A stretch of 64,000 nucleotides of DNA from Verrucomicrobia bacterium S94. GTDB taxonomy: Bacteria; Verrucomicrobiota; Kiritimatiellia; Kiritimatiellales; Pontiellaceae. Every line of letters starts with the position of its first letter. Position 1 is the stretch's first letter. A program made the translations under genes and the position numbers. The notes under the pieces were generated by a model that saw nothing but the letters and a program-made list of their open reading frames with translations, ran no database searches and had not been told where the DNA came from. Shown piece by piece: positions 44,520-53,574 of the stretch. The stretch is taken from contig CP036201.1 of NCBI GenBank assembly GCA_004299845.1, positions 2,976,001-3,040,000 on the forward strand, read 5' to 3'.

Positions 44520-46004
44520 TCATCCTGCAATCTCCATCAATTTAAGCCCTATCAGTTTCTGCAGATTCACACTCCAGAACTCGCCTGCCGGCGTAAGCCG
44601 GATATCATCCTGATCTTCAATCAGTCCGGCCTTTTTCCAGGTATCAAGCAGAGGAAACAATGTTTCACGGAGCGACATCCCGGCCACCTTTTCCAGCTCC
44701 CGGACATCAATTCTTCGCTGTTCAATCTGTCCCGTTGCAGAAGCCATCACCGAAGCACAGGCCGGATCCTTCGATGCCGAAATGACCGGCTTCAACCCTT
44801 CCGTCACCGATGTACTGAAACGGTGCACATCGCTCTGCTGAAAAAACCGGCTGCCGTTCCAGCGCCCTCCGGCCCCTGCCCCCAGCGGAATGCAGTCCAC
44901 ATTCAACTTATTCCATAGATTATACCGGTTACGTTCCCGCGCATCGCGTCCCCAATGTGCAATGGTAAGCCGGTCAAATCCATGTTCGAGCATTCGGGAC
45001 CGGCCGGCCAGAAACAAATCGGCCTGCTGTTTCAGCGTCGCCATCGATGGCAGTGCATTAAGCTTTTTCATCAGCGGTGTCGCCGGCAGCAGATTGATCT
45101 GATAAAGATCCAGCCCGTGAATCCCGGTCTCGTTCACCCCGCAGTCGATGCTGTCAATCCACTCGGCCTCCCTCTGGCCCGGCAAACCGTAGATCAGATC
45201 AATCACCACCGCAGCATGATAGGGATCGCCCAGCTCAACAATACGGTTCAGCCGTTCAATCAGTTCTTCCCGGCCGAGAACCCGCCCCATCATGCGGCGG
45301 ATTCCGGTATCGAAACTCTGTACGCCGAACGAAAACCGGTTCGCTCCGGCATCCAGTGCGGCAGCGACTTTTTCATCGGTAAAATCATACAACCGACCTT
45401 CTACCGTAATCTCACAATCCGTCGTTAACGGCAGCTCCCTGCGAATGGTCCGGATCAGCTTTTCCAGTTCCGACGCCTGCAGATCCGTCGGGGTTCCACC
45501 GCCGAAATAAACGGCCGACAGTTTTCGTCCGGTGTTCCGGAGCCCGGCCCCGGTCAGTTCGATATCGCGCACAACAGCATCGGTATAACCGGCAATCGCG
45601 GTCGGCTCCGTGGTCTCGGCATAGAATCCGCAGAAAAGACAGCGCGTACAGCAGAACGGCACATGCAGGTAGGCCATGGCAGGTGCTTCACTATCGACGG
45701 AATCCTCCAGACATTGGAAAAAATGTTCCACCGGATTTCCGGTTACAGCCGCGCCGCCGGACATGCCGGCATGTACCCCGTATTTGCGGTCAAACGCATC
45801 ATGAATCGGATCCACAGAAATACACGGCGCCGGAAATTTTTCCACCGGATGCCGGGAACCGGTCTGCATAGACTGCACAAAAGCCGCGTCAATCTGCGTA
45901 CGCTGTTCTCCGCGCGCTCTGACTTCCGCCTTTTCACGAATCCGCTCCCGCACGAAGGCGGGAACTGCTCCCAGCAGCTCTTCAGCATCCTCGGTCCAGA
46001 ACAT
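44520..46004 (-). CDS. HutW/ChuW-type radical SAM heme-degrading enzyme with N-terminal PCP_red-like domain
   Basis: The 494-residue protein is a HemN-like class C radical SAM enzyme: YLHVPFCCTRCLFCGFYAE carries the C-x3-C-x2-C cluster (Cys118, Cys122, Cys125), followed by VYFGGGTPTDL and FSFGVQSFD. The family (HutW/ChuW) opens heme anaerobically by methyl transfer and frees iron. The first 45 residues (FWTEDAEELLGAVPAFVRER) look like the small PCP_red domain otherwise found at the end of light-independent protochlorophyllide reductase BchB and in some redox proteins. ATG 46004 is preceded by GGAAAAAAGTG. It overlaps the DUF2023 gene by 23 bases. Confidence 0.85.
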   Translation of the reverse strand: MFWTEDAEELLGAVPAFVRERIREKAEVRARGEQRTQIDAAFVQSMQTGSRHPVEKFPAPCISVDPIHDAFDRKYGVHAGMSGGAAVTGNPVEHFFQCLEDSVDSEAPAMAYLHVPFCCTRCLFCGFYAETTEPTAIAGYTDAVVRDIELTGAGLRNTGRKLSAVYFGGGTPTDLQASELEKLIRTIRRELPLTTDCEITVEGRLYDFTDEKVAAALDAGANRFSFGVQSFDTGIRRMMGRVLGREELIERLNRIVELGDPYHAAVVIDLIYGLPGQREAEWIDSIDCGVNETGIHGLDLYQINLLPATPLMKKLNALPSMATLKQQADLFLAGRSRMLEHGFDRLTIAHWGRDARERNRYNLWNKLNVDCIPLGAGAGGRWNGSRFFQQSDVHRFSTSVTEGLKPVISASKDPACASVMASATGQIEQRRIDVRELEKVAGMSLRETLFPLLDTWKKAGLIEDQDDIRLTPAGEFWSVNLQKLIGLKLMEIAG

Positions 46005-46365
46005 CACTTTTTTCCGTCGATTGCGCCTGACGTTTTTCCCACTTAACCCGCTGCTCCAGATAGCGCACGCACTGCTGCCGCCGGTCATAACCCAGCATGG
46101 TCCCCAGCATGAAATCCTCTTCCGGCGTATAGTGATTCAGATCATCTTTTCCAATCACCCGGATCACATCAACACTCTCTTTCGCACCGAAAAAAATATT
46201 TACGCGATCCGTATTTTTAACCGGATAGGTCTGATACTCAATTTCCGCAAGTTCCAGACGATGAATCGCAGCATGAAGCTCATCGGCACGAACCGTATGC
46301 AGTACCAGATTCCGCAATCCTTTGCGGTATTCATAAACATGATGACCGAAAACCTGCATACTCAT
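45982..46365 (-). CDS. DUF2023 family protein
   Basis: The 127-residue protein reads MQVFGHHVYEYRKGLRNLVL near the start, then VNIFFGAKESVDVIRVIG and YTPEEDFMLGTMLGYDRRQQ. These are DUF2023 hallmarks. DUF2023 genes usually sit beside a flavodoxin, as here (flavodoxin ends 3 bases upstream). The function is unknown; the pairing and the downstream HutW gene suggest a part in flavodoxin-dependent electron transfer to heme degradation. Confidence 0.85.
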   Translation of the reverse strand: MSMQVFGHHVYEYRKGLRNLVLHTVRADELHAAIHRLELAEIEYQTYPVKNTDRVNIFFGAKESVDVIRVIGKDDLNHYTPEEDFMLGTMLGYDRRQQCVRYLEQRVKWEKRQAQSTEKSDVLDRGC

Positions 46366-46368
46366 GTG

Positions 46369-46859
46369 CTAAACCTCTTGTCTGATCTGTTCCGCCCAGG
46401 TCTTCAGCCGGCCTGCGGTCTTATCTTCTTCATTATCCTGATCCAGCGCCAGACCCACAAATGCATCGCCGTCCTGAGCGCGGGATTCCGAAAACGCATA
46501 CCCTTCCGTCGGCCAGCTGCCCACCAACCGGAGTCCTTTTTCCTTAACCGCCTCAGCCATATCAGCCATACCGTCCACAAACGTATCGCCATAGCCGAAC
46601 TGATCGCCCAGCCCGAAAACGGCTGCCGCGGATGCCGTTACCTCCATCGACGCAAAACCGGAAAGGAAATCCGCCATATCATCCTGCAGATCCCCTGCTC
46701 CCCAGGTGGAAGCCCCAGCACCAGCAGATCGCAGCCTTCCAGCGCCGCCGTATCAGCTTCCGTCGCGGCCACGGCTGTTCCCTCCAGAATAGCGGCCAGA
46801 TCCTCGGCAACCGCCTGCGTGGTTCCGGTCATACTTCCATAAACAACTACACACTTCAT
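46369..46859 (-). CDS. Flavodoxin (single-base frameshift)
   Basis: The FMN phosphate loop is intact (KCVVVYGSMTGTTQAVAEDL). The frame breaks after LLVLG; restoring one G in the G4 run at 46713-46716 yields ASTWGAGDLQDDMADFLSGF, the expected flavin-binding loop, and continues to VFGLGDQFGYGDTFVDGM and the C-terminus KTWAEQIRQEV. The repaired protein of about 163 residues has normal flavodoxin length. It is encoded between the AraC regulator and DUF2023, so it is probably the iron-sparing electron carrier of this operon. A sequencing error is the likely cause of the break. Confidence 0.85.
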
Positions 46860-46878
46860 TTTTGGTTCCTTTCCTTAT

Positions 46879-47868
46879 TCAGTTAACATCCTTCGGTTTT
46901 TCCGCACCGGCCTGATGCATGTTCTGGTACGCCTTCGGCTTCATTCCGAAACGTTCCTGAAACCCCCGTGCAAAATGGCTGGGATTGCTGTAGCCAACCT
47001 CGTTGGCAATTTCGATGACGGACAACTCGCCTTCTCTCAGCAGCTGTTCCGCCCGCTGGAAACGCAGTTCCCGCAAATAGCCGAACACCGTAATGCCGTA
47101 CATCGCCTTGAAATTACGTTTCAGCTTGAATTCGTTGATATAAAAGCGGCGGCAGAGATCCGCCAGCGAATGCTCCTCTTCCAGATGCTTCTCCAGATAA
47201 GCTGCCACTTTGCGCAATGCCTCGGCATCGTGTGCGGAACACCCGAATTCCTTGTCATCCTTTTCCGCCAGTGTCGGCTGATTCACCAGTTCACTGATCC
47301 ACTCCAGGCTGCGCGCTTCCAGTTCCATACGGCCTTTAAGTTCATCCGCCGACGCAATGGAGATCTGTTCCGAAAGCCACTGCAGTTTTTTATTGGCCCG
47401 CCCGTGAAGCACGGTCGGTTTATGCTGATTAACACAGGCAAAACAGTGCAGCTTATCCGCCACCACCGTTTCACAGAGACTGACCAGAGAACCCATGACA
47501 TGCGGGCACATCGAAAAAGACATCAGCTCCACATCGGCCTCTTTTTCGGCCAGAACCTGCATTTCTTCAATACGGACAATAAACCATTCCCCCGCCTGCA
47601 CCGTCTTTCTTCCAAGATCCGGAAGAAGAACGGTTTTCGTTCCGCGCCGCACATAGCCGAGCCATACCGAATCGGCACCGAACTCAACCTTGAAACTGCA
47701 CTTCGCATCCGGCAGCAGTTCCGCCTCATGCAGTTTCATCCCGGCACGAACCCGGACATGACGGCCCCGCAACCGCGCACCGGAAACCCGCGTATCATAT
47801 TTCACCGGCCGTTCAAACAGCGTTTCGGCCGGAGCGTTCCGTTTAAAATTTTTATGCTTATCATCCAT
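46879..47868 (-). CDS. AraC-family regulator, PchR-like
   Basis: The 329-residue regulator has a C-terminal AraC double HTH: SLADLCRRFYINEFKLKRNF and SVIEIANEVGYSNPSHFARG followed by QERFGMKPKAYQ. The N-terminal domain carries a Cys/His segment (ADKLHCFACVNQHKPTVLHG). The build and the KLKRNFKAMYG segment resemble PchR-type siderophore or heme regulators, but the ligand is not known. It is 19 bases upstream of the flavodoxin gene on the same strand, so it may start the flavodoxin-DUF2023-HutW operon and control it. Confidence 0.85.
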   Translation of the reverse strand: MDDKHKNFKRNAPAETLFERPVKYDTRVSGARLRGRHVRVRAGMKLHEAELLPDAKCSFKVEFGADSVWLGYVRRGTKTVLLPDLGRKTVQAGEWFIVRIEEMQVLAEKEADVELMSFSMCPHVMGSLVSLCETVVADKLHCFACVNQHKPTVLHGRANKKLQWLSEQISIASADELKGRMELEARSLEWISELVNQPTLAEKDDKEFGCSAHDAEALRKVAAYLEKHLEEEHSLADLCRRFYINEFKLKRNFKAMYGITVFGYLRELRFQRAEQLLREGELSVIEIANEVGYSNPSHFARGFQERFGMKPKAYQNMHQAGAEKPKDVN

Positions 47869-48341
47869 CTTATTTTCATTCGGTGTGCCGTCGGGAAGTG
47901 TGGAGGATGCAGTCCTGTCCAGTGCTTACCGGCGGCCGGTTTCCGGTTTGCTGTTCCGCCACGGAACCCGCTTGCCGGTCTATACCTAAACACCTTCAGG
48001 ACCACCCTGATAGGACCTGCACAGGAGCTGATTTTCCAACGAACGGAAAGTTAGGCGCTCCTGAACTTTCAATGCTCAAAAATTTGCAGACCCCAAAATG
48101 TTTGTAAAGCCTAATACTGAGATTAAATCTAAATAAGCGGATTTTTCATTTGATTTTGCGCCGCACCTTCGCAATATTCCGCCCGATTTTCCAACCGTTT
48201 CTACACCGGGAAAATCAGCTGTCAGGACGGGCCTGAAGCTTCACAACTCATTACATTCAGATCCCTTACGGTTTCGCGACGAAACGTATGGCGAAATAAA
48301 AACGCGCAGATTTCTGCGCAATGTGACGCTTTAACCGGTTT
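47869..48341. other. 473-base divergent regulatory gap with a nested hairpin (48023-48062)
   Basis: No convincing gene is present. AGGAGC (48023-48028) pairs with GCTCCT (48057-48062), and inside it TTTCC (48033-48037) pairs with GGAAA (48045-48049). Read on the minus strand this would be in the untranslated leader of the AraC gene, along with a second stem GTTCCG/CGGAAC. It may be a structured leader RNA. The other half should hold the promoter of the TonB operon. Confidence 0.4.
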
Positions 48342-49099
48342 ATGATCAACAAACTGAAAATCTGCATCCCGGCATTCACAACCCTCGTCCTTCTTCATTC
48401 GGCAACGGCACAGAAGTCGCCCGACTCCTCCCGGGAAAAACTACTGCAATGGATTGAAATTAAAAAAATCATCAGCGCTGAATCCGCAGCCTGGAAAGCC
48501 GAAAAACAGCAGCTCAACGATTTAAATACCATCCGGCGGAAAGAGATCGAACAACTCGACGAAATACTCGTCCGCTCCGAAACCCGGCGTACGGAAAACC
48601 GCGCACTGCTCGAAAAAAAACAGGCCGAAGCAGAAAGCGCGGAAACCCGGCGCAGCCAGCTGGCTCTCAGAATTGCAGAACTCGAAAAACAGATTCTTCC
48701 CCTCACCCGGAAGCTGCCCGCTCCGCTCTTCCGCAAACTGGAACCCGAAATAGCCGCACTTGAACAATCCGGCCGGCCGCTGCAGGAACGCTATCGAGAT
48801 CTGACCGCTATGCTGATCGAAATCGGGGACTTCAATGCCTCAATCACCCTCGATACCGAAATCCGGGAAACCGCACATGGGAAAACCGAAGTAGACATCC
48901 TTTACCTCGGTCTCGCACATGCCTGGTATGTCAACCGCACCGGCACCAGCGCCGGTTACGGTATCCCGACATCCTCCGGCTGGAAGTGGAGCGAAGATCC
49001 GTCCATGGCGGCACAGATCCGATCGGCCATCGCCATCGTCGGGAAACAGGCTCCCCCGCCTTCACCGCTCTCACACTTCATCCGGAGGGCACAAAATGA
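48342..49099 (+). CDS. DUF3450 periplasmic coiled-coil protein of TonB system 1 (single-base frameshift)
   Basis: The protein has a signal peptide (FTTLVLLHSATA), a long coiled coil (KAEKQQLNDLNTIRRKEIEQ), and the DUF3450 end YLGLAHAWYVNRTGTSAGYG and WSEDPSMAAQIRSAIAIVGK. As given the frame runs on to 49319, but adding one C to the C5 run at 49050-49054 gives QAPPAFTALTLHPEGTK and a stop at 49097-49099, the ending I would expect for the family. DUF3450 proteins are the first gene of extended TonB/ExbB operons and probably brace the motor in the periplasm. It leads a six-gene plus-strand operon. Confidence 0.82.
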
Positions 49100-49176
49100 T
49101 CCCCCCTTTTTTCTGCCACAGCGCTACCGCGAAAAAAAATACAACCCGCCGCACTCCTGTGTCCGCCGGGAGTCCC

Positions 49177-50499
49177 ATGGTGAAAACCATATCCCTTTCA
49201 TTTATACTCCCCGCCTTGACATTTGCCTCCAATTCCATCGATCCGGACCTTCAGTCGGAACTGGAAAAACTGTCCACCCTTCGGGAAACCATCGCCGAGG
49301 AAAAACCGGAGCTCGCTAAAGAAACCCGTCAAATTGCTTCCGAACTCGCCCTCAAACGCCGGGAAGCTCAGTTCATCGAACTCGACCGCAGTGAATTCCG
49401 GCAAAAACTGGATTCATTCACTCAACGGATTTCCGCACTCGAAAATGAGTACAGCTATATCGACAACCTCCTCTTCGACTATCGCAAGCAGTTTGAATCC
49501 CAGCTCTCTTCCGCGGCGGCAGAAAACAGGCGCACAGCGCTGCTCGAAGCCGATCAACATCTTGAAGCGCGACTGGATCTGCTGGAACAGGCCATCGCCC
49601 ACTATGACACCGCCTGCGGAATTACTGCATTCAGCGGAACAGCCATCGATACCGACGGGCATGCATACGACGGTTCCTTCCTGCAGGCCGGTCCGGTGGT
49701 CTGGTTTATTTCCAGCGATCAGAAAACCGGCGGCCTGACCTTCGAAAACCGGAATCTGATGGCAGAAATCGTTCCGGGAACCGCCAATCCGGCCGAGCTC
49801 AAAAAACTCGCGGCCGGGCAGCCTGCCCGGCCGCGCTTTGACCCTACCCGAGGCGCGGCCATTGCTCTCGATAAAGCCACCGACAACTGGATCGACCACA
49901 TCCGTAAAGGCGGTTTCTGGGTCTACCCGATTCTGCTCCTGGCTCTGATCTCCACCATTGCAGCTCTGGGAAAATGGCTCCAGCTTTCCCGGATTCGCGA
50001 ACTTCGTCCTGACGTCATACGCCTCGTGCTTAATGCGTTGAAAGAACAGGACCGCCTCAAGGCTGAAACCGCGCTGGAAAATGTTCGCCACCCGTCCAAA
50101 ACCCTCCTGCAGCGCGGCATTGAACTGAGCAACCGTCCAGCCGACGACATTGAAGAAGGTATGTATGAAAAATTTCTGGAAGCCGAACCCGCTCTGCAGC
50201 GCGGTTTATCCTTTATTGCCATCACCTCCGCCACCGCCCCGCTGCTCGGCCTGCTCGGTACCGTTACCGGTATGATCTATACCTTCCGCCTCATTAACGT
50301 CTTCGGCACCGGCGATGCCAAAGCCCTCGCCTCCGGTATTTCCGAAGCCCTTGTCACCACAGAAATGGGACTGGTGGTCGCCATTCCGGCACTGATCATG
50401 CATGCCCTGCTTTCCCGACGCGTGCAGGGCATACGCACCTCCATGGAACTCACCACGCTCGCTTTTCTCAACGGAATCAACCACGGAGAACAGACATGA
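49177..50499 (+). CDS. Long MotA/TolQ/ExbB-family proton channel protein, TonB system 1
   Basis: The 440-residue protein has a signal (SLSFILPALTFA), a periplasmic coiled-coil domain (to about residue 220) and then the ExbB channel part with three membrane spans (GGFWVYPILLLALISTIAAL, TSATAPLLGLLGTVTGMIYT, TTEMGLVVAIPALIMHALL). The extended N-terminus is typical of ExbB proteins paired with DUF3450. ATG 49177 directly precedes the signal; ATG 49096, with a GGAGG site and overlapping the corrected upstream stop, is an alternative. It should form a channel with ExbD. Confidence 0.87.
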   Translation: MVKTISLSFILPALTFASNSIDPDLQSELEKLSTLRETIAEEKPELAKETRQIASELALKRREAQFIELDRSEFRQKLDSFTQRISALENEYSYIDNLLFDYRKQFESQLSSAAAENRRTALLEADQHLEARLDLLEQAIAHYDTACGITAFSGTAIDTDGHAYDGSFLQAGPVVWFISSDQKTGGLTFENRNLMAEIVPGTANPAELKKLAAGQPARPRFDPTRGAAIALDKATDNWIDHIRKGGFWVYPILLLALISTIAALGKWLQLSRIRELRPDVIRLVLNALKEQDRLKAETALENVRHPSKTLLQRGIELSNRPADDIEEGMYEKFLEAEPALQRGLSFIAITSATAPLLGLLGTVTGMIYTFRLINVFGTGDAKALASGISEALVTTEMGLVVAIPALIMHALLSRRVQGIRTSMELTTLAFLNGINHGEQT

Positions 50500-51068
50500 T
50501 CGGTGAACTATTCCAGGAAATCACCACCCTTTCCAGCCAAGGCGGTTTTGCATTCTATGCCTTGATCGTACTGGCCTTTTCCATTGCCTATACCCTGATC
50601 TCCATCTCCCACGCCCTGCTGTTGCCGGATGCCCCCTTTCTATCCCAACGTCAATGGCAATACATACTGTCACGCCGCGACATTCCACCCCAGATGATCC
50701 GCCGGCTCTCCAATGAACTCGATGCTGAAAATCCGGATGAACATTTCCACGAACTTGACCATCAGCTTTTCGCCAACCTGGAGCGCCGTTTTCCCTTTGC
50801 CTTCGTACTGATCGGCGCCGCACCGCTGATCGGACTGCTCGGAACGGTTTCCGGTATGCTCACCACCTTCAGCGGCATGGGCTCCTCGGATGCCCTGTCG
50901 GTCGATGCCGTTTCTTCCGGCGTTTCCGAAGCCCTCATCACCACACAGGCCGGACTCGTCATCGGTGTATCAGCGCTTTTTATCTGCTCCCTGATGCGCT
51001 TTCGTTATGAACAGCTTAAATCCGGATTCCTGCGGCTGGAAGCCGCCGTAAAACAACTGCAAGGATGA
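50496..51068 (+). CDS. exbB: Short ExbB/TolQ-family protein, TonB system 1
   Basis: The 190-residue protein has three membrane spans: AFYALIVLAFSIAYTLISIS, FVLIGAAPLIGLLGTVSGML and TTQAGLVIGVSALFICSLM. The second and third hold the ExbB core motif GAAPLIGLLGTVSGM. It overlaps the long ExbB by 4 bases (ATGA) and the next gene by 4, so the genes are translated together. Two ExbB paralogues per unit is characteristic of this operon type. Confidence 0.9.
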   Translation: MIGELFQEITTLSSQGGFAFYALIVLAFSIAYTLISISHALLLPDAPFLSQRQWQYILSRRDIPPQMIRRLSNELDAENPDEHFHELDHQLFANLERRFPFAFVLIGAAPLIGLLGTVSGMLTTFSGMGSSDALSVDAVSSGVSEALITTQAGLVIGVSALFICSLMRFRYEQLKSGFLRLEAAVKQLQG

Positions 51069-51484
51069 CCATGAGCCGAGGATTTCCACGCTATAAAAAA
51101 CGGACGTTCCATCATGAAGGGGAAATCAATATTTCTCCGCTCATCGACATTGTGTTCATCCTTCTGATCTTCTTTATCGTTACCACGGTATTCGTCGACG
51201 AAACCGGTCTGGAAATTGAAAAACCGCGCGCCGCCACACAACAGGACATTGAGCGCAACAGCATTCTCATCGGCATCGATCCGCAGGGAGCGGTTTATTA
51301 TAACAGCCGCGAAGTCGGCATCGGCGGCGTCCGTGCCGTGGTGAGACGGCTGCTCCGACAGGAAAGCATGCCCGTCATTATCCAGGCCGACCGCCGGACA
51401 CCGACCGACCGGACCATTGCCGTGCTCGACGAAGCGCGCAGTGCCGGTGCTCAACAGGTTTTTGTATCCACACTATCCGACTGA
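51065..51484 (+). CDS. exbD: ExbD/TolR-family protein, TonB system 1
   Basis: The 139-residue protein has a short cytoplasmic tail, one span with the proton-relay Asp (INISPLIDIVFILLIFFIV) and a periplasmic domain (ILIGIDPQGAVYYNSREVG, VIIQADRRTPTDRTIAVLDE). ExbD couples proton flow to TonB with ExbB. The start may be ATG 51071, which has the better AAGGA spacing. The stop is 3 bases before tonB. Confidence 0.92.
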   Translation: MTMSRGFPRYKKRTFHHEGEINISPLIDIVFILLIFFIVTTVFVDETGLEIEKPRAATQQDIERNSILIGIDPQGAVYYNSREVGIGGVRAVVRRLLRQESMPVIIQADRRTPTDRTIAVLDEARSAGAQQVFVSTLSD

Positions 51485-51487
51485 ACC

Positions 51488-52195
51488 ATGGCATATTACA
51501 CCTTTTCCAGCCTCCGGAACCCCGGCCCGTCCAGCCGCCTGGCGGGTATCGGCATGCACAGTGCCGGAGCTCTGGCGCTGACAGCACTGATGCTGCTGTT
51601 CCTCGGCTGGATGCGCTGGAAGGAAAACCACCGGATTCCAAAACAGACCTTCCGGACACTGGAAACCCTGAAAGAGCCCATTGCCCCACCTCCTCCTGCC
51701 TCTCCGCCGCCGACACAAACCCCGACCGAACCGAAACTGCCCGAACTGCCGCAGCTTGACGTTAACCCGGCGTACACCGCTCCGCCTCTGAAGGCCCGGT
51801 TGAAACCCGTCATCAAACCGCCGCTCCTTGAAACCGAATTTAAGCTGGCGGCACAACCTCAGCCGGTCCCGACAATATCCACCCCGGATCCGGGAAATCA
51901 GGAGGAGTTTTTTGAATGGAACGAACTCGACCGCCACCCGGTGCCGCTCAATAAACCCCAGGTCCCCTATCCGGCCTCACTGGCGCGGCAGGGCATTTAT
52001 AAAAGCACCGTTAAACTGATCATTCAGCTCGGGCCGGACGGGCGGCCGAAAATCGAGCAGTTCGTCCGCTGCGATTATCCCGAGCTTGAAAAAATGGCAC
52101 GGCAATACGCGCAGCGCGCCCGTTTTACTCCTCCGGTAAAAGACGGAAAACCCGTCACGACCCGTTTCACCTGGACCGTCAACCTTTCGAGATAA
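51488..52195 (+). CDS. tonB: TonB energy-transducing protein, system 1
   Basis: The 235-residue protein has one N-terminal span (ALALTALMLLFLGWM), a proline-rich spacer (APPPPASPPPTQTPTEPKLP), and a TonB C-terminal domain: YPASLARQGIYKSTVKLIIQ and ARFTPPVKDGKPVTTRFTW. TonB carries the proton-motive force to outer-membrane receptors. It probably serves the heme receptor or the copper-type receptor. It shares the RFxPxVKDGKPV ending with the second TonB of the window. Confidence 0.9.
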   Translation: MAYYTFSSLRNPGPSSRLAGIGMHSAGALALTALMLLFLGWMRWKENHRIPKQTFRTLETLKEPIAPPPPASPPPTQTPTEPKLPELPQLDVNPAYTAPPLKARLKPVIKPPLLETEFKLAAQPQPVPTISTPDPGNQEEFFEWNELDRHPVPLNKPQVPYPASLARQGIYKSTVKLIIQLGPDGRPKIEQFVRCDYPELEKMARQYAQRARFTPPVKDGKPVTTRFTWTVNLSR

Positions 52196-52197
52196 TC

Positions 52198-53508
52198 ATG
52201 AAATCAACGTTATACCTTCTTGTTTCTGCTCTGAATGTCATGGCACAGGTACCGATACCGGTTTCCAGCCTATGGAAGTCTGAACCGTTCCGGAATGAAT
52301 TCACCGCCAGTTACGGCGTTGACGCCGCTGTTGAACCGCGGATTTCCGCGGAGGAAAAACAGGTACTCGATTCAATTGCCGGTAAAATGAGGGATGAAAA
52401 CCGAAAGGGCGCTATCGCCAAACTCGAGGAAAGTATCTGGCTCGCGAAAAGCGCCGCACTGCAGTTCACTCTGGCCAATCTGCTGGTGGAGGAAAACCGC
52501 GCCGCCGACGCAATTCCGTATTTTGAAAAAGCGATCGAACTCTATCCTTCCTTCCGTGATGCCCACCGTAACCTTGCCCTTGCGCTGATACAGGAAAATC
52601 AGATCGATGCTGCAATGAAACCGCTGATTCGAGCCATTGAACTGCGCGCATCGGATGGCCTGACCTATGGGCTGCTCGCCTACTGCCACAGTGAATCCGG
52701 GCGGTTTTCCTCCGCCCTTCAGGCCTACCGGCAGGCGCAGCTGCTGATGCCCGATGAATGGCAGTGGAAACTCGGCGAAGCTAATGCACTCCTGATGCTG
52801 GGCGAATATGCATCAGCGGCGGAGCTGTTCGGTGAACTGCTGGAACAGCAGCCGAAAAACGAACAGCTATGGCTTGCGCAGGCCGATGCCTATCTGGCTG
52901 ACGGCCGGACCGAACGCGCGATTGCCAACCGCGAGGTTGTGCGGCGCATGGGTAGACTCCCCCCGGACGGCCTATTGGTGCTTGGTCATCTTTATCTCAA
53001 TATCGATCTGCCCGACAGCGCGATCGATTGCTATATATCCGCTCTATCCGGCATTGAACTCCCGGACGCTCTGGAAGCCCTTGACCGCCTGATCACATCC
53101 AGACATTGGAAACAGGCCGAAATCCTGCTTTCGGAAATTTCAACCGAAGACCCCGCCGTCAAACGCGCCGAAGCATTTATTCAGGTTCAGACAGGAGAAC
53201 TGCTGACCGGCATCCGGATTCTGGAAACCATTGTGGCGGACGACCCGATGGATGCCGAAGCCCTGCTCATGCTGGGGAAAGCCTACCGCCGGACAGATCA
53301 ACTGGAAAAATCAGCGCTGGTTCTGGAACAGGCCGCCCGCAGTAAAAGCGCCAAACCGGAAGCCCTGCTGCTTCTGGGACAGGTCCTTACCGAGCAGGAA
53401 CAATATGAACAGGCTATCCTGGTTCTGGAACGCGCTAACCGGCTGCAGCCCAATCCCTCGGTCGCAGAATACATCGCGGCGATCCAAAACCTGCTTCAGC
53501 ATCCCTGA
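52198..53508 (+). CDS. Secreted TPR-repeat protein, TonB system 1
   Basis: The 436-residue protein has a signal peptide (TLYLLVSALNVMAQ) and about ten tetratricopeptide repeats (for example AIPYFEKAIELYPSFRDAHR, ALQAYRQAQLLMPDEWQ, ALLLLGQVLTEQEQYEQAIL). TPR proteins close the DUF3450-ExbB-ExbB-ExbD-TonB operons and probably act as periplasmic scaffolds. A second operon with the same order is mirrored downstream. Confidence 0.85.
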   Translation: MKSTLYLLVSALNVMAQVPIPVSSLWKSEPFRNEFTASYGVDAAVEPRISAEEKQVLDSIAGKMRDENRKGAIAKLEESIWLAKSAALQFTLANLLVEENRAADAIPYFEKAIELYPSFRDAHRNLALALIQENQIDAAMKPLIRAIELRASDGLTYGLLAYCHSESGRFSSALQAYRQAQLLMPDEWQWKLGEANALLMLGEYASAAELFGELLEQQPKNEQLWLAQADAYLADGRTERAIANREVVRRMGRLPPDGLLVLGHLYLNIDLPDSAIDCYISALSGIELPDALEALDRLITSRHWKQAEILLSEISTEDPAVKRAEAFIQVQTGELLTGIRILETIVADDPMDAEALLMLGKAYRRTDQLEKSALVLEQAARSKSAKPEALLLLGQVLTEQEQYEQAILVLERANRLQPNPSVAEYIAAIQNLLQHP

Positions 53509-53574
53509 AGGCCTTGCCTTTGTTTAGATTTCATCTACGCTGTAGTACTGAAGCAAGTCAAGGAGACCTTTCCG

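Noticed and set aside
46713-46716. Programmed frameshift in flavodoxin
   Set aside because: The run is a short G4 without a slippery heptamer in the right frame, and the shift falls inside the essential flavin loop; a missing base is more likely.
46915-48054. 379-codon plus-strand frame opposite the AraC gene
   Set aside because: Antisense to a protein with a clear AraC double HTH; composition is shadow-like.
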